DNA of 63,060 nucleotides, taken from NCBI GenBank assembly GCA_021805735.1, contig JAJZEE010000003.1, forward strand, positions 1 to 63,060, in the 5' to 3' direction. This document shows, in pieces, positions 8,591 through 17,754 of the stretch. The DNA comes from Bacillota bacterium. GTDB lineage: Bacteria > Bacillota > Bacilli > Alicyclobacillales > SLC66. How positions within the stretch are numbered: the stretch's first letter is position 1; each line of letters opens with the position of its first letter. The position numbers and the translations under genes are program-made. The notes under the pieces were generated by a model. It searched no databases. It saw only the letters and a program-made list of their open reading frames with translations, and was not told the DNA's origin.

Positions 8591-11452
8591 ATGGCTCACG
8601 AACATATCGTCATAAAAGGCGCCAGGGTTCACAATCTGAAAAACATCGATCTCGTGATCCCCCGGGATAAGTTGGTGGTCTTCACGGGGCTCAGCGGCTC
8701 GGGTAAATCGTCGCTGGCGTTTGATACATTGTATGCGGAAGGTCAGCGACGATACGTGGAGTCGCTGTCAGCCTATGCGCGCCAGTTCCTTGGACAGATG
8801 GACAAGCCCGATGTCGATTCGATCGAAGGGCTGTCTCCCGCGATCAGCATCGACCAGAAAACCACGAGCCGAAATCCTCGCTCGACGGTTGGCACAGTCA
8901 CTGAGATTTACGACTATCTCCGTTTATTGTTTGCCAGAGTGGGCACTCCCTATTGTCCGAAGTGCGATACGCCGATCGCGTCGCAAACGGTCGATCAGAT
9001 GGTCGATCGCGTGATGAGCCTTCCTGAACGGACCCGGGCGCAGATTCTGGCGCCCATTGTGACCGGAAAAAAGGGTGAACACGCGAAGACTTTTGAGGAA
9101 CTGTCCAAAGGTGGTTACGTACGGGTGCGTGTCGACGGGACATTGCGCGACCTGAGCGAAGACATTCGTCTGGAGAAGAACAAAAAGCACAGCATCGCCG
9201 TGGTGGTGGACAGAATTATCGTGAAGGACGGCGCTCGGGCGCGCGTCGCGGACTCGCTCGAGACTGCACTGGCCTTGACTGGCGGTACAGTCATTGTGGA
9301 TGTGCTGGACCAGGGAGAGATGCTGTTCAGCCAGAATCTTGCCTGTCCGAACTGCGGATACAGCGTGGGTGAAATCAGTCCCCGCATGTTTTCGTTCAAC
9401 AGCCCGTTTGGCGCCTGTGAGGTCTGCAGTGGACTCGGACTCAAGCTCGAAGTGGACATCGATCTCGTGCTGCCGGACAAGGCCCGCAGTATTGCCGCCG
9501 GCGCCTTGGCGCCGTGGGCCGGTTCAACTTCCACCTACTATCCACAATTGGCCGAAAGCGCGTGTCGGCATATTGGCATTCTCATGGAGACTCCCGTTGC
9601 GCAGATTGATCCCGAAAAGCTTCGTCTACTGCTTTATGGACTGCCGGGGCAAAAAATCAACTTTACTTACGAAAATGACTTTGGCCAAGTCAAGCGGGCG
9701 GAAGTGGCTTTTGAAGGCGTCATACCCAATTTGGAACGACGTTATCGAGACACCGCGTCAGACTATATTCGCGAGTTTATCGAGGGGTTCATGAGCAGCC
9801 GACCATGCCCGGCGTGCCTCGGTCGTCGCCTGCGAGAGGAGAGTCTCGCAGTTCGGGTGGGTGGACGCGATATCGCCCAGGTGACAGGCCTCTCCATCGC
9901 GGATGCGCTGTCGTTCTTCAAGGATCTGCACTTGACGGAAAAAGAGGAACAGATTGCGCGGCTGATTTTAAAGGAAATTGTTGCGCGTCTGGGGTTCCTT
10001 TGCGATGTCGGACTGAACTATCTGTCTCTCGGGCGCGCGGCGGGCACCCTGTCGGGCGGCGAAGCGCAGCGCATCCGGCTGGCCACGCAGATCGGCAGCA
10101 GTCTGGTGGGCGTACTGTACATTCTTGATGAGCCGAGCATTGGCTTGCATCAGAAAGACAATGCCCGTTTGATACGGACGTTGACACAGATGCGCGATCT
10201 CGGCAACACATTGATTGTCGTCGAACACGATGAGGATACGATGTTTGCGGCCGACCAGATTGTCGATATCGGACCAGGCGCGGGAGTGCACGGCGGGCGC
10301 GTCATGGCGCAGGGAACGGTCGAGGAGATCATGGCGGACGCGGAGTCCCTCACAGGGCAGTATCTGAGCGGACGTCGTTTTATTCCCGTACCAGAGAAGC
10401 GTCGGGCTGCCACGAATCGATTTCTTACGGTTCGCGGTGCAAAGGAAAACAACCTGAAGGGGTTTACAGCCTCATTTCCGATCGGTCTGTTTACTTGTGT
10501 AACGGGGGTTTCCGGTTCCGGGAAGAGCACCTTGGTTAACGAAATTCTATACAAGGTTTTGGCGTCTGAGTTGAACAGGGCGCACGTCCGCCCTGGACGC
10601 CATCAGTCCACAGACGGACTTGAACACCTGGATAAGGTCATCGACATTGACCAGTCGCCCATCGGGAGGACGCCGCGTTCCAATCCCGCAACGTATACAG
10701 GAGTGTTTGACGATATCCGGGACGTGTTTGCGACCACTTCGGAGGCAAAGATTCGCGGCTACAAAAAGGGCAGATTCAGCTTCAATATCCGCGGCGGGCG
10801 ATGCGAAGCCTGCCGAGGCGACGGGATCATCAAAATCGAGATGCACTTTCTGCCCGACGTGTATGTTCCGTGCGAGGTGTGTAAAGGTCGAAGGTACAAT
10901 CGCGAAACTCTGGAAGTCCACTATAAGGCGAAATCAATCGCCGACGTACTCGATCTGACCATTGACGACGCTCTGGAGTTTTTCGGAAACGTGCCGAAGA
11001 TCGCCCGCAAACTGCAGACGCTCGTTGATGTGGGACTCGGATATATGCATCTGGGCCAGCCAGCGACCACGCTGTCCGGAGGTGAAGCTCAGCGCGTCAA
11101 ACTGGCTTCAGAGTTGCACCGCAGGAGCACGGGCCGAACCATGTACATCCTTGACGAACCGACGACAGGGCTGCATGTGGCCGATATCGAGCGTCTGCTC
11201 ATGGTGCTGCAGCGGCTTGTCGATGCAGGAGACACGGTGGTTGTCATCGAACATAATCTAGATGTGATCAAGACAGCGGATTACATTATCGATCTTGGAC
11301 CAGAGGGCGGCGACATGGGCGGCCAGTTGGTCGCCGAAGGCACTCCGGAAGACATCGTCAAAATCGAACGTTCCTATACAGGACGTTATTTGGCTCCAGT
11401 GCTTCGACGGGATCTTCAACGAGCGCAAGCTCGCTGTTCCTCTGTTTCCTAA
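8591..11452 (+). CDS. uvrA: Excinuclease ABC subunit A
   Basis: The 953-residue DNA damage recognition ATPase. It carries two ABC modules (Walker [10 protein letters not shown] near residue 32 and GVSGSGKST near 640; signatures [12 protein letters not shown] and [12 protein letters not shown]; Walker [11 protein letters not shown] and [10 protein letters not shown]) and zinc-binding Cys pairs (CPKC, CPNC...CEVC, CEAC...CEVC). AAAAGGAG lies 6 bases before ATG 8591. Length and motifs are those of a complete UvrA. It acts with UvrB, and with UvrC, which is not in the window. Confidence 0.97.
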   Translation: MAHEHIVIKGARVHNLKNIDLVIPRDKLVVFTGLSGSGKSSLAFDTLYAEGQRRYVESLSAYARQFLGQMDKPDVDSIEGLSPAISIDQKTTSRNPRSTVGTVTEIYDYLRLLFARVGTPYCPKCDTPIASQTVDQMVDRVMSLPERTRAQILAPIVTGKKGEHAKTFEELSKGGYVRVRVDGTLRDLSEDIRLEKNKKHSIAVVVDRIIVKDGARARVADSLETALALTGGTVIVDVLDQGEMLFSQNLACPNCGYSVGEISPRMFSFNSPFGACEVCSGLGLKLEVDIDLVLPDKARSIAAGALAPWAGSTSTYYPQLAESACRHIGILMETPVAQIDPEKLRLLLYGLPGQKINFTYENDFGQVKRAEVAFEGVIPNLERRYRDTASDYIREFIEGFMSSRPCPACLGRRLREESLAVRVGGRDIAQVTGLSIADALSFFKDLHLTEKEEQIARLILKEIVARLGFLCDVGLNYLSLGRAAGTLSGGEAQRIRLATQIGSSLVGVLYILDEPSIGLHQKDNARLIRTLTQMRDLGNTLIVVEHDEDTMFAADQIVDIGPGAGVHGGRVMAQGTVEEIMADAESLTGQYLSGRRFIPVPEKRRAATNRFLTVRGAKENNLKGFTASFPIGLFTCVTGVSGSGKSTLVNEILYKVLASELNRAHVRPGRHQSTDGLEHLDKVIDIDQSPIGRTPRSNPATYTGVFDDIRDVFATTSEAKIRGYKKGRFSFNIRGGRCEACRGDGIIKIEMHFLPDVYVPCEVCKGRRYNRETLEVHYKAKSIADVLDLTIDDALEFFGNVPKIARKLQTLVDVGLGYMHLGQPATTLSGGEAQRVKLASELHRRSTGRTMYILDEPTTGLHVADIERLLMVLQRLVDAGDTVVVIEHNLDVIKTADYIIDLGPEGGDMGGQLVAEGTPEDIVKIERSYTGRYLAPVLRRDLQRAQARCSSVS

Positions 11453-11469
11453 GGTGAGGGGGAAATGTT

Positions 11470-11799
11470 TTGGCCAGCATTGAAGACTTCGCGGCGCTGG
11501 ACATACGGATTGGCGTGATTATAACGGTTCGTCTGCATCCGACAGCCAGAAAACCGGCATATCAACTGGAGATTGATTTTGGTCCGCTGGGGGTAAAATG
11601 GAGTTCCGCACAACTGACTGCACTTTACAGAGAGGACGAGTTACTCCATCGCCAGGTCGTTGCAGTCGTCAATTTCCCGCCCAGGCGAATCGGCGGGTTC
11701 ACCTCTGAGGTACTGGTGCTGGGCGCCGTTAAGGAGGATGGAGCAGTCATATTGCTCACGCCGGAGCGCACGGCGCAGCCTGGCGATCGCATCGCATGA
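11470..11799 (+). CDS. csaA: CsaA-type tRNA-binding-domain protein
   Basis: A 109-residue OB-fold protein of the CsaA/EMAPII tRNA-binding family. Diagnostic stretches are DFAALDIRIG at the N-terminus, LEIDFGPLGVKWSSAQLT, and AVVNFPPRRIGGFTSEVLVLG, which align well with B. subtilis CsaA, a small dimeric protein with reported chaperone and secretion-related activity. The start is TTG 11470, 9 bases after GAGGGGG; no ATG or GTG in frame fits. It follows uvrA by 17 bases and overlaps the next gene by 4. Confidence 0.88.
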   Translation: MASIEDFAALDIRIGVIITVRLHPTARKPAYQLEIDFGPLGVKWSSAQLTALYREDELLHRQVVAVVNFPPRRIGGFTSEVLVLGAVKEDGAVILLTPERTAQPGDRIA

Positions 11800-12422
11800 C
11801 GTTTTACGAGTGGATGGGAGATCGAACTGTCGGCATTCATGGACTGGACGCGCGGCAACGCAGGCAGCTGATGCTTGCTCCTCGTCCTGATGCTGTCTGT
11901 GACGTCGTCAGCGGTCCGGAGGATCTTGTGATCTATCTTCGGGATCCGCTTGTCGAGGATGAGACAATTTCCGCGTTTATTGAACATGCGCTGGATGCAG
12001 CCTTTGGTTCAGAGATGCAGGAACCGCGCTGTCACGCGTTTGGCGTACGCTATGGTGGACCCGATACGGATATGGCCGCCGTGGCGCGGACTATGGGGCT
12101 TTCTGAGGAGCAGGTGATCGCGCTGCATACGAATTGTCTGTATAGGGTGGAGGCTACTGGATTTACGCCTGGGTTCGCTTATCTGGGTTACGTCCACGAG
12201 ACTTTGCGGATGAATCGCAAGGCCGTTCCACAAATGGCCGTGGCGCCAGGGGCGGTGGCGATCGCTCATCACTACACGGGGATCTATCCACGCGAGTCGG
12301 CGGGGGGATGGTGGATCCTCGGTTATCTTCATCCGACGGACACGAAGCGTCTCTGGACGCTTCAGAGCAGTCAGCCAGGCTTGCTTCAGGTGGGAGAGAC
12401 GGTGCAGTTTTACCCGAAATGA
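11796..12422 (+). CDS. pxpB: 5-oxoprolinase subunit B / KipI-like protein
   Basis: A 208-residue protein of the allophanate hydrolase subunit 1 family (PxpB/KipI). The signature GFTPGFAYLG is present, as is the C-terminal PGLLQVGETVQF. PxpB normally works with PxpA and PxpC to hydrolyse 5-oxoproline; in B. subtilis KipI also inhibits the sporulation kinase KinA. Here no pxpA or pxpC (kipA) is adjacent; the neighbours are csaA and a regulator. The ATGA overlap with csaA implies co-translation. Whether it acts as oxoprolinase subunit or kinase inhibitor cannot be read from the sequence. Confidence 0.8.
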   Translation: MTFYEWMGDRTVGIHGLDARQRRQLMLAPRPDAVCDVVSGPEDLVIYLRDPLVEDETISAFIEHALDAAFGSEMQEPRCHAFGVRYGGPDTDMAAVARTMGLSEEQVIALHTNCLYRVEATGFTPGFAYLGYVHETLRMNRKAVPQMAVAPGAVAIAHHYTGIYPRESAGGWWILGYLHPTDTKRLWTLQSSQPGLLQVGETVQFYPK

Positions 12423-12432
12423 GGTGTGGGTG

Positions 12433-13470
12433 TTGGATACATATCAGGAGATTGCGCGTGTACTGGGCGACCGTTTCTGGATTACGTCTGAACTCCCGGA
12501 GTATTTGCGGTTCCGATCGATCCTCGAGCTGGAGAATGGCGTTGCTGATGGGGAGCGCGTTTGGTGGGCATTCTCCCAAGAGAGTGGAGGACATCTGTAC
12601 ATTGCCGCGTTGCGCGGGCAGGTGAGTTCCTCTGAACTGTATCTGTTGCGTCTTGTGGTGGGCGCTATGCCCGCTCACCAGGAAGAACTTGCGCCCGCGT
12701 GGATGACGCACATCACGACCGCTCTGCGGGAACCGCCCGAGGCGTTTTCTGCAGCCATTCGGATTGAGGATGACATCGAAAACGTGTCGGTGCCGTGGAA
12801 TTGGCCAGTGAGTCTCGTGACGCTGCGACCGTACGAACGCAGCGTGCAGGATGTGGCCGCAGATATCCGAAAAACTTTGGAATCACTGGCGGACGGGCCT
12901 GATCTCGCTCCCTACACGGTGATTGATTCGACCCTGATTGTTGCGGTATTTCCTCACCCGCACCATGACAGGCACGGAGCGGAGGAAGGTTTTGGCGAAG
13001 ATACGGCGAGAGCGCTTGTCGACGGCCTTGCTTCCGAATCGTTTATTGACGTTCGCGCCGTCTGGAGCCATCCATTGCGCAGCTTTCCAGAAGTGCTGCG
13101 CGTCGTCAAGCGCATGCTATACTTGACTCAGACTGCCGAGGGGTTGGCGCCTGAACAGCGCGTGCTGTCCTTGCGTGGATTGGGGGCTTATGAGTTGCTC
13201 TTCGCCGTTAAGCCTCAGTTTCAGCAGGCGTATGCGGATCATGTCCTGCCAGCTTCGGCGCTGCTTGCGCTGGGCACAGAACTGGAACAAACCGTCATGG
13301 TGTTTGTGCAATGCGATTTGAACGTGAGCGAGACGGCCCGCAGACTCTATCTGCACCGCAACAGTCTGCTGTATCGGATTGAGCGGATCAGGGATATGAC
13401 CGGATATGACATTCGCCGCTTTGAGGATGCGGTCACTGTGTGGAGCGCCATTCTATTTAAACGCCTGTAG
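12433..13470 (+). CDS. PucR/CdaR-type helix-turn-helix transcriptional regulator
   Basis: About 345 residues. The last 60 contain the PucR C-terminal HTH (PF13556-like): LNVSETARRLYLHRNSLLYRIERIRDMTG, including the characteristic L-xx-H-xN-[ST]-L-xYR. The N-terminal two thirds lack a recognisable sensor domain by eye. TTG 12433 is preferred since GAGGTG lies 6 bases before it; GTG 12424 and 12430 are too close. Relatives regulate purine, sugar-diacid or amino-acid catabolism. Lying directly after pxpB, it may control that transcript, but its effector is unknown. Confidence 0.75.
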   Translation: MDTYQEIARVLGDRFWITSELPEYLRFRSILELENGVADGERVWWAFSQESGGHLYIAALRGQVSSSELYLLRLVVGAMPAHQEELAPAWMTHITTALREPPEAFSAAIRIEDDIENVSVPWNWPVSLVTLRPYERSVQDVAADIRKTLESLADGPDLAPYTVIDSTLIVAVFPHPHHDRHGAEEGFGEDTARALVDGLASESFIDVRAVWSHPLRSFPEVLRVVKRMLYLTQTAEGLAPEQRVLSLRGLGAYELLFAVKPQFQQAYADHVLPASALLALGTELEQTVMVFVQCDLNVSETARRLYLHRNSLLYRIERIRDMTGYDIRRFEDAVTVWSAILFKRL

Positions 13471-13521
13471 CATGTTCGCGGATGCGGCTTCACTCAGAAC
13501 GGGAACAGGGAGAGATCAGCG

Positions 13522-13872
13522 ATGCAAGCGATAGAAACGTCGGCTGTTCAGGCTGCGCTGGACAGGTTTGCCAATCAGGATGTTTTTATTCACCTGGAAA
13601 CCACAAACGGGGCCTACGCCGCTCATCGACAGGAACAGACCATGGCTGTCTGCGCCTTCATTCGCAACGGTTTGGTCCGCTATCAGCGGGGAACCGTTGC
13701 GGGGATTGGTCCTTACCGGGTCGGATTGAAGATGGAACAGGGCTGGATCTATGCCGAGGGTCTCACAGACTGGGAACTGGACGAACAGGGGCGGCTGCTG
13801 ATGGCCGGACATGATTCGGATGGCAGACTTGCCATAGCGCTCGAACTCAGCACAGAACCCTTTGGCGTATAG
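13522..13872 (+). CDS. yojF: YojF family protein (DUF1806)
   Basis: A 116-residue protein matching B. subtilis YojF in length and pattern (an internal GxYAAHRQ..., IRNGLVRYQRGTVAGIGPYRVGLK, and EGLTDWELDEQGRLLMAGHD). It has no known catalytic motif. In bacilli it sits directly before bshB2 (yojG), as here with a 32-base gap, and is thought to accompany bacillithiol metabolism. AGGGAGA lies 8 bases before the ATG. No membrane segment or signal peptide. Confidence 0.8.
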   Translation: MQAIETSAVQAALDRFANQDVFIHLETTNGAYAAHRQEQTMAVCAFIRNGLVRYQRGTVAGIGPYRVGLKMEQGWIYAEGLTDWELDEQGRLLMAGHDSDGRLAIALELSTEPFGV

Positions 13873-13910
13873 ATGGCTGGATTACTTGAACAGAGAAGGA
13901 GTGAATGCCT

Positions 13911-14579
13911 GTGGAACGGCATGTGTTAGTCGTATTTCCGCATCCTGACGATGAATCATTTGGCGCCGCAGGCGCCATCGCGCTGCATACCCGAGCGGGC
14001 GTACCTGTCACCTATCTGTGCGGCACCCTCGGAGAGATGGGGCGAAACATGGGCAAACCGTTTTTTGCGACCCGCGAGACGCTGCCGCTGGTTCGAGAGC
14101 GGGAACTGTATGATGCCTGCGCGGTGCTGGGAATTGACGATTTGCGCCAGATGGGTTTGCGCGACAAGACGATCGAGTTTGAAGATCCACAGGTACTAGC
14201 GGCCCGCATTGCCGCGGTGATCGAAGAGATTCAACCTTCACTCATGATCACGCATTATCCGGGCCACGGAGTGCATCCTGACCACAATGCTCTTGGCGCC
14301 GCGGCGATTCGCGCCACAACGCTCATCGCGCCAGAACGGCGTCCCGTGATTCACGCCCACGCCATCTCCGCGAATCGCGTTGAAGTGCTCGGGCAGCCGG
14401 ATGTGGTTCTCGACCTGGCAGACGTGCTTGACGTGAAACTGGCCGCCATTCGGGCGCACCGTTCCCAATCCGAGGCCATGTTCGCCGAGCTTGAAAAGGA
14501 ATTCAACCGTGATCCCGCCTTCAGAAAGCGCGGAACGCGCAACTGGCGTCAGGAAATGTATTGGACGTACCCCGCGTGA
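13911..14579 (+). CDS. bshB2: Bacillithiol biosynthesis deacetylase BshB2
   Basis: A zinc-dependent LmbE/PIG-L family deacetylase of about 222 residues that removes acetyl from GlcNAc-malate (step 2 of bacillithiol synthesis) or acts on bacillithiol conjugates. The metal-binding motif FPHPDDE is near residue 10 and the second motif HYPGHGVHPDHNALG about 115 residues later. GTG 13911 has AAGGAG at 9 bases; ATG 13905 would leave only 3 bases. A 9-bp stem (14571-14579/14591-14599) overlaps the stop codon and may end the transcript. Confidence 0.88.
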   Translation: MERHVLVVFPHPDDESFGAAGAIALHTRAGVPVTYLCGTLGEMGRNMGKPFFATRETLPLVRERELYDACAVLGIDDLRQMGLRDKTIEFEDPQVLAARIAAVIEEIQPSLMITHYPGHGVHPDHNALGAAAIRATTLIAPERRPVIHAHAISANRVEVLGQPDVVLDLADVLDVKLAAIRAHRSQSEAMFAELEKEFNRDPAFRKRGTRNWRQEMYWTYPA

Positions 14580-14599
14580 CGCTCCCAGCCTCACGCGGG
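14571..14599 (+). terminator. Stem-loop overlapping the bshB2 stop
   Basis: CCCGCGTGA and TCACGCGGG pair perfectly around an 11-nt loop. The stem includes the TGA stop. There is no U tract afterwards (GTTCGATCC), so it is only a candidate terminator. Confidence 0.35.
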
Positions 14600-14787
14600 T
14601 TCGATCCGCTGACCCGGAACCGAGGATCCGGAGGGTTCGCCGCGTGGTCGCACGCCTGTGGCGATGTGCCCAAACCTGTACGCTCGATGTTTGTGTACGT
14701 TGCCATATGGAGCCGCTGACTGGTCCGGGCTATACTATTGATGCAGTTCCATCCCAGATCCCGGTGTTTGAAAGGAGATTGCCTGGT

Positions 14788-15897
14788 TTGGCAAACGTCA
14801 CATTATCGCGCGTCTACAAGCGCTATCAGGGTAATGTTGTGGCAGTTACCGACTTTAACCTGGAAATAGCGGACAAGGAATTCGTTGTTCTGGTTGGACC
14901 CTCCGGTTGCGGCAAATCGACCACATTGCGTATGATCGCAGGACTCGAGGAGATTTCGGAGGGGGATCTGATGATCAGCGGGCGGCGGATGAATGATGTG
15001 GCGCCCAAAGATCGCGACATCGCGATGGTGTTCCAGAACTATGCCCTATACCCCCATATGACTGTCTATCAGAACATGGCGTTTGGCCTTAAATTGCGGC
15101 ATTTTCCGAAGGCTGAGATCGACAAACGCGTGCGCGAAGCGGCGCAGATCCTGGATATCTCGCATTTGCTTACTCGCAAGCCAAAGGCGTTGTCAGGCGG
15201 CCAGCGGCAGCGGGTAGCTCTGGGGCGGGCAATCGTGCGCGAACCTCAGGCATTTTTGATGGATGAACCGCTCTCCAATCTTGACGCAAAACTTCGGGTG
15301 CAGATGCGCACCGAGATCAGCAAACTGCATCAGCGACTGCAGACCACGTTTATCTATGTGACGCACGATCAAACGGAAGCAATGACTATGGGCGATCGCA
15401 TCGTCGTCATGAAAGATGGCTTTATCCAGCAGGTGGCCACTCCTCAGGAGATTTACAATCATCCCAGGAACCTGTTCGTAGCAGGTTTTATTGGCTCGCC
15501 TTCCATGAATTTTGTCACAGGCAGGATCGAGGAATCTGGCGGAACGATCAAATTTGAAGCGACAGGCATGTCGCTCACAATCCCTGAAGGCCGTTACGAG
15601 CTGATACGGAGTGAGAATTTGATCGGTAAAGAAGTGGTGCTCGGCATCCGTCCGGAACATATTCACGATGAGCCGATGTACCTGGAGACCTTTCCGGGCG
15701 GTGTCTTTGAAGCCGGTGTGGAAGTTGTGGAACACATGGGATCGGAAATGTACTTACTGATGGATGTGAGCGGACAGCAAGTCACGGGTCGCATTGTCGC
15801 CCGGGGTGATGTCAAGGCCGGCACACGATTGAAGCTGGGGATTGACATGAATAAATTCCATATTTTTGACAAAGAAACGGAAGAAGCAGTATTTTAG
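14788..15897 (+). CDS. msmX: Sugar ABC transporter ATP-binding protein, MsmX/UgpC type
   Basis: A 369-residue ATPase of the multi-sugar importer class: Walker A GPSGCGKST, signature LSGGQRQRVALGRAI, Walker B FLMDEPLSNLDAKLR, H-loop VTHDQTEAMTMGDR, and a C-terminal TOBE/regulatory domain (LGIRPEHIHDEP...). In Bacillus one such ATPase (MsmX) energises several carbohydrate importers. No permease or binding protein is adjacent, which fits a shared ATPase. Start TTG 14788 follows AAAGGAG by 10 bases; the frame is open further upstream, but without a ribosome site. It sits just before hprK. Confidence 0.9.
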   Translation: MANVTLSRVYKRYQGNVVAVTDFNLEIADKEFVVLVGPSGCGKSTTLRMIAGLEEISEGDLMISGRRMNDVAPKDRDIAMVFQNYALYPHMTVYQNMAFGLKLRHFPKAEIDKRVREAAQILDISHLLTRKPKALSGGQRQRVALGRAIVREPQAFLMDEPLSNLDAKLRVQMRTEISKLHQRLQTTFIYVTHDQTEAMTMGDRIVVMKDGFIQQVATPQEIYNHPRNLFVAGFIGSPSMNFVTGRIEESGGTIKFEATGMSLTIPEGRYELIRSENLIGKEVVLGIRPEHIHDEPMYLETFPGGVFEAGVEVVEHMGSEMYLLMDVSGQQVTGRIVARGDVKAGTRLKLGIDMNKFHIFDKETEEAVF

Positions 15898-15898
15898 T

Positions 15899-15980
15899 TC
15901 ACCGTCTATTCGGAAAATCGCCGCAGGCGTATTTTCTTCCCGGTTGTTGGTGACGCGTAGCGGCATGGCCGTCTATTCGG
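15899..15980 (-). repeat. Structured repeat fragment, copy E (inverted)
   Basis: On the minus strand this reads GAATAGACGGCCATG, a small imperfect stem, CACCAACAACCGGGAAG, then the CGCC-TGC-GGCG hairpin (15911-15943), the same order as in copies A and C. It is bounded by a perfect 12-bp direct repeat CCGTCTATTCGG (15902-15913 and 15969-15980). It lacks the long hairpin. It lies between msmX and hprK, a junction where B. subtilis-like gene order is interrupted. Confidence 0.65.
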
Positions 15981-16142
15981 CAAGCGATGGCTTGGCGGAG
16001 CCCTCAGGATCAGGAAGCAAAGATTTCGGATGCAACAAGGATTTGGCGTCTGGCACTGTATATTATGGTCGATAGCCGATAGGGCAAGAGTGGGGAAATC
16101 CTCTTGCCTGTCGGCTTGCTGATTTGGGATGGTGGATACAGA

Positions 16143-17075
16143 TTGGACAAATATGTGACGGTTGCAGAATTGATCGAGGAATTTTCACTGGAGCTGATCT
16201 CCGGAGAAACCGGATTGCAGCGACGTGTGCGCACGCCGGAGATCAACCGCCCGGGCCTGGCCCTGGCGGGATTCCTGATGCACTTTCCGGTTGAGCGCGT
16301 ACAGGTCCTTGGGCGAACAGAAATGGCGTTTCTTTCTTCGATGTCAGATGAAGAAGTGACCCGGCGCGTCACCGATCTTTGCCTGGCCGGGCCTGTGCCC
16401 TGTCTGGTCGTAACAAGGGACCTCGAATTGCGCCCCGCTCTCAGGTCCGCGATGCAACAGGCCGTCGTTCCGCTGTTGCGCACCACATCGTCAACACCCA
16501 AATTTGTGGGACAGCTTACTACATTTCTGGATCTGAGGCTGGCTCCCGAAATACTCGTGCACGGGGTTTTGGTGGACGTGTATGGTATCGGCATCCTGAT
16601 GACAGGGGCCAGCGGCATCGGCAAGAGCGAAACCGCCCTGGAACTGCTGAAACGGGGACACCGGATGGTCGCTGACGATGCTGTCGAAATTCGTCAGATC
16701 TCCGATGACACTCTTGTTGGCACAGCGCCGCCTCTCTTGCAGCATCTGCTGGAGATTCGCGGACTTGGTGTGCTGAACGCCATGACGCTGTTTGGGGCAG
16801 GGGCAATCCGCACCCACAAGCGGATCGAGATGATCATCGAGCTCGAAGCGTGGCAGGATGATCGTTCTTATGACCGTCTGGGACTGGATGAGGAGAAGCG
16901 AAGAATCCACGACATCGAACTGACCTGCTTGACCGTGCCTGTTCGTCCTGGGCGCAACCTCGCGATCATCATCGAGGTGGCGGCGATGAACCAGAGGCTC
17001 AAACGCATGGGGTACAACGCTGCGCGCGAATTGTCGGAAAAACTCATGTCGAGTATGGAAGAACAGGAATACTAA
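16143..17075 (+). CDS. hprK: HPr kinase/phosphorylase
   Basis: HprK phosphorylates Ser46 of HPr and Crh using ATP or pyrophosphate and reverses the reaction with phosphate; it is the sensor of carbon catabolite control in Firmicutes. The 310-residue length is exact for the family. The P-loop GASGIGKSE is near residue 155 and the HprK signature RGLGVLNAMTLFGAGAI about 50 residues later, with KRGHRMVADDAV between. TTG 16143 is chosen because LDKYVTVAELIEEFSLELISG matches known N-termini and GGTGG precedes it. Its likely substrate Crh is encoded at 42236. Confidence 0.95.
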   Translation: MDKYVTVAELIEEFSLELISGETGLQRRVRTPEINRPGLALAGFLMHFPVERVQVLGRTEMAFLSSMSDEEVTRRVTDLCLAGPVPCLVVTRDLELRPALRSAMQQAVVPLLRTTSSTPKFVGQLTTFLDLRLAPEILVHGVLVDVYGIGILMTGASGIGKSETALELLKRGHRMVADDAVEIRQISDDTLVGTAPPLLQHLLEIRGLGVLNAMTLFGAGAIRTHKRIEMIIELEAWQDDRSYDRLGLDEEKRRIHDIELTCLTVPVRPGRNLAIIIEVAAMNQRLKRMGYNAARELSEKLMSSMEEQEY

Positions 17076-17106
17076 GCGCGACATCAGTTTCCAGAAGGAG
17101 ATCGCC

Positions 17107-17622
17107 ATGCGCAGGTTGAATCGGTTTGTGTTGCCCAGTGACGGCAAGGGATCGTATAACCCTCTCTATCGGCTGTATGAAACCGTTCCCGCCCATAAGG
17201 TGGCGTGGACGGTTTGTGTCAATCTGGCAGCGAGAATCATCCCCCATATCGGTCTGAAAAATTGGGTCTATCGCAGATTCTTGGGGATGCGAATTGGCAG
17301 CGGCACGGCGATTGCTTTGTACGTGATGATGGACGCGCTTCATCCCGAATGGATCACCATCGGACGCAACTGTATTGTCGGGTACCACACCACGATTCTG
17401 ACCCATGAATACCTGATCGATGAATACCGCTTTGGGCCGGTGGTCATCGAAGACGAAGTCATGATCGGCGCCAATGTCACGATTCTCGCGGGTGTTACCA
17501 TCGGTCGCAGAGCGATCGTAGGGGCAGGGTCTGTGGTGACTCGCGACATTCCGGCGGGAGCATTTGCCGCAGGCTCCCCTGCCCGCGTCATCCGTTCCGG
17601 GCAGGAGGATGACGGCCAGTAA
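17107..17622 (+). CDS. yvoF: Left-handed beta-helix acetyltransferase, YvoF-like
   Basis: A 171-residue hexapeptide-repeat acyltransferase of the maltose/galactoside acetyltransferase superfamily. Repeats are visible as ITIGRNCIVGYHTTILTH, VVIEDEVMIGANVTILAGV, TIGRRAIVGAGSVVTRDI, ending with the family motif GSPARVIR. The acceptor is not known. In B. subtilis yvoF lies between ppaX and hisZ downstream of hprK; here it follows hprK by 31 bases and lgt and ppaX are absent from between them. AGAAGGAG precedes the ATG. Confidence 0.8.
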   Translation: MRRLNRFVLPSDGKGSYNPLYRLYETVPAHKVAWTVCVNLAARIIPHIGLKNWVYRRFLGMRIGSGTAIALYVMMDALHPEWITIGRNCIVGYHTTILTHEYLIDEYRFGPVVIEDEVMIGANVTILAGVTIGRRAIVGAGSVVTRDIPAGAFAAGSPARVIRSGQEDDGQ

Positions 17623-17665
17623 CGCGGGCATACGGGAAATCCAAACGCTGCAGTACTGATCCAGC

Positions 17666-17694
17666 TTGACACGCACTTGCTGCGATGCTAGGAT
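17666..17694 (+). promoter_or_regulatory. Sigma-A-type promoter of the his operon
   Basis: A perfect -35 TTGACA (17666-17671), 17-bp spacer and -10 TAGGAT (17689-17694), 60 bases before hisZ. One of the best promoter matches in the window. Confidence 0.75.
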
Positions 17695-17709
17695 ACGTGT
17701 AACGAAATC

Positions 17710-17733
17710 CTTTAGTATATTAGCAAACTAAAG
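17710..17733 (+). promoter_or_regulatory. Palindrome in the his leader, candidate operator
   Basis: CTTTAGT (17710-17716) and ACTAAAG (17727-17733) are perfect inverted repeats with a 10-nt A/T-rich centre, lying just after the predicted transcription start. A TrpR-family repressor (YerC/HisR) is known to control his genes in many Firmicutes through a TTTAGT-type palindrome; assigning this site to it is inference from memory of that motif. Confidence 0.4.
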
Positions 17734-17754
17734 CGTTGAACTGAGGTATTGCGC

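Noticed and set aside
14590-14610. A tRNA T-arm-like stretch (GCGGGTTCGATCCGC)
   Set aside because: No acceptor stem, anticodon arm or D arm can be formed upstream; it overlaps the end of bshB2 and its stem-loop.
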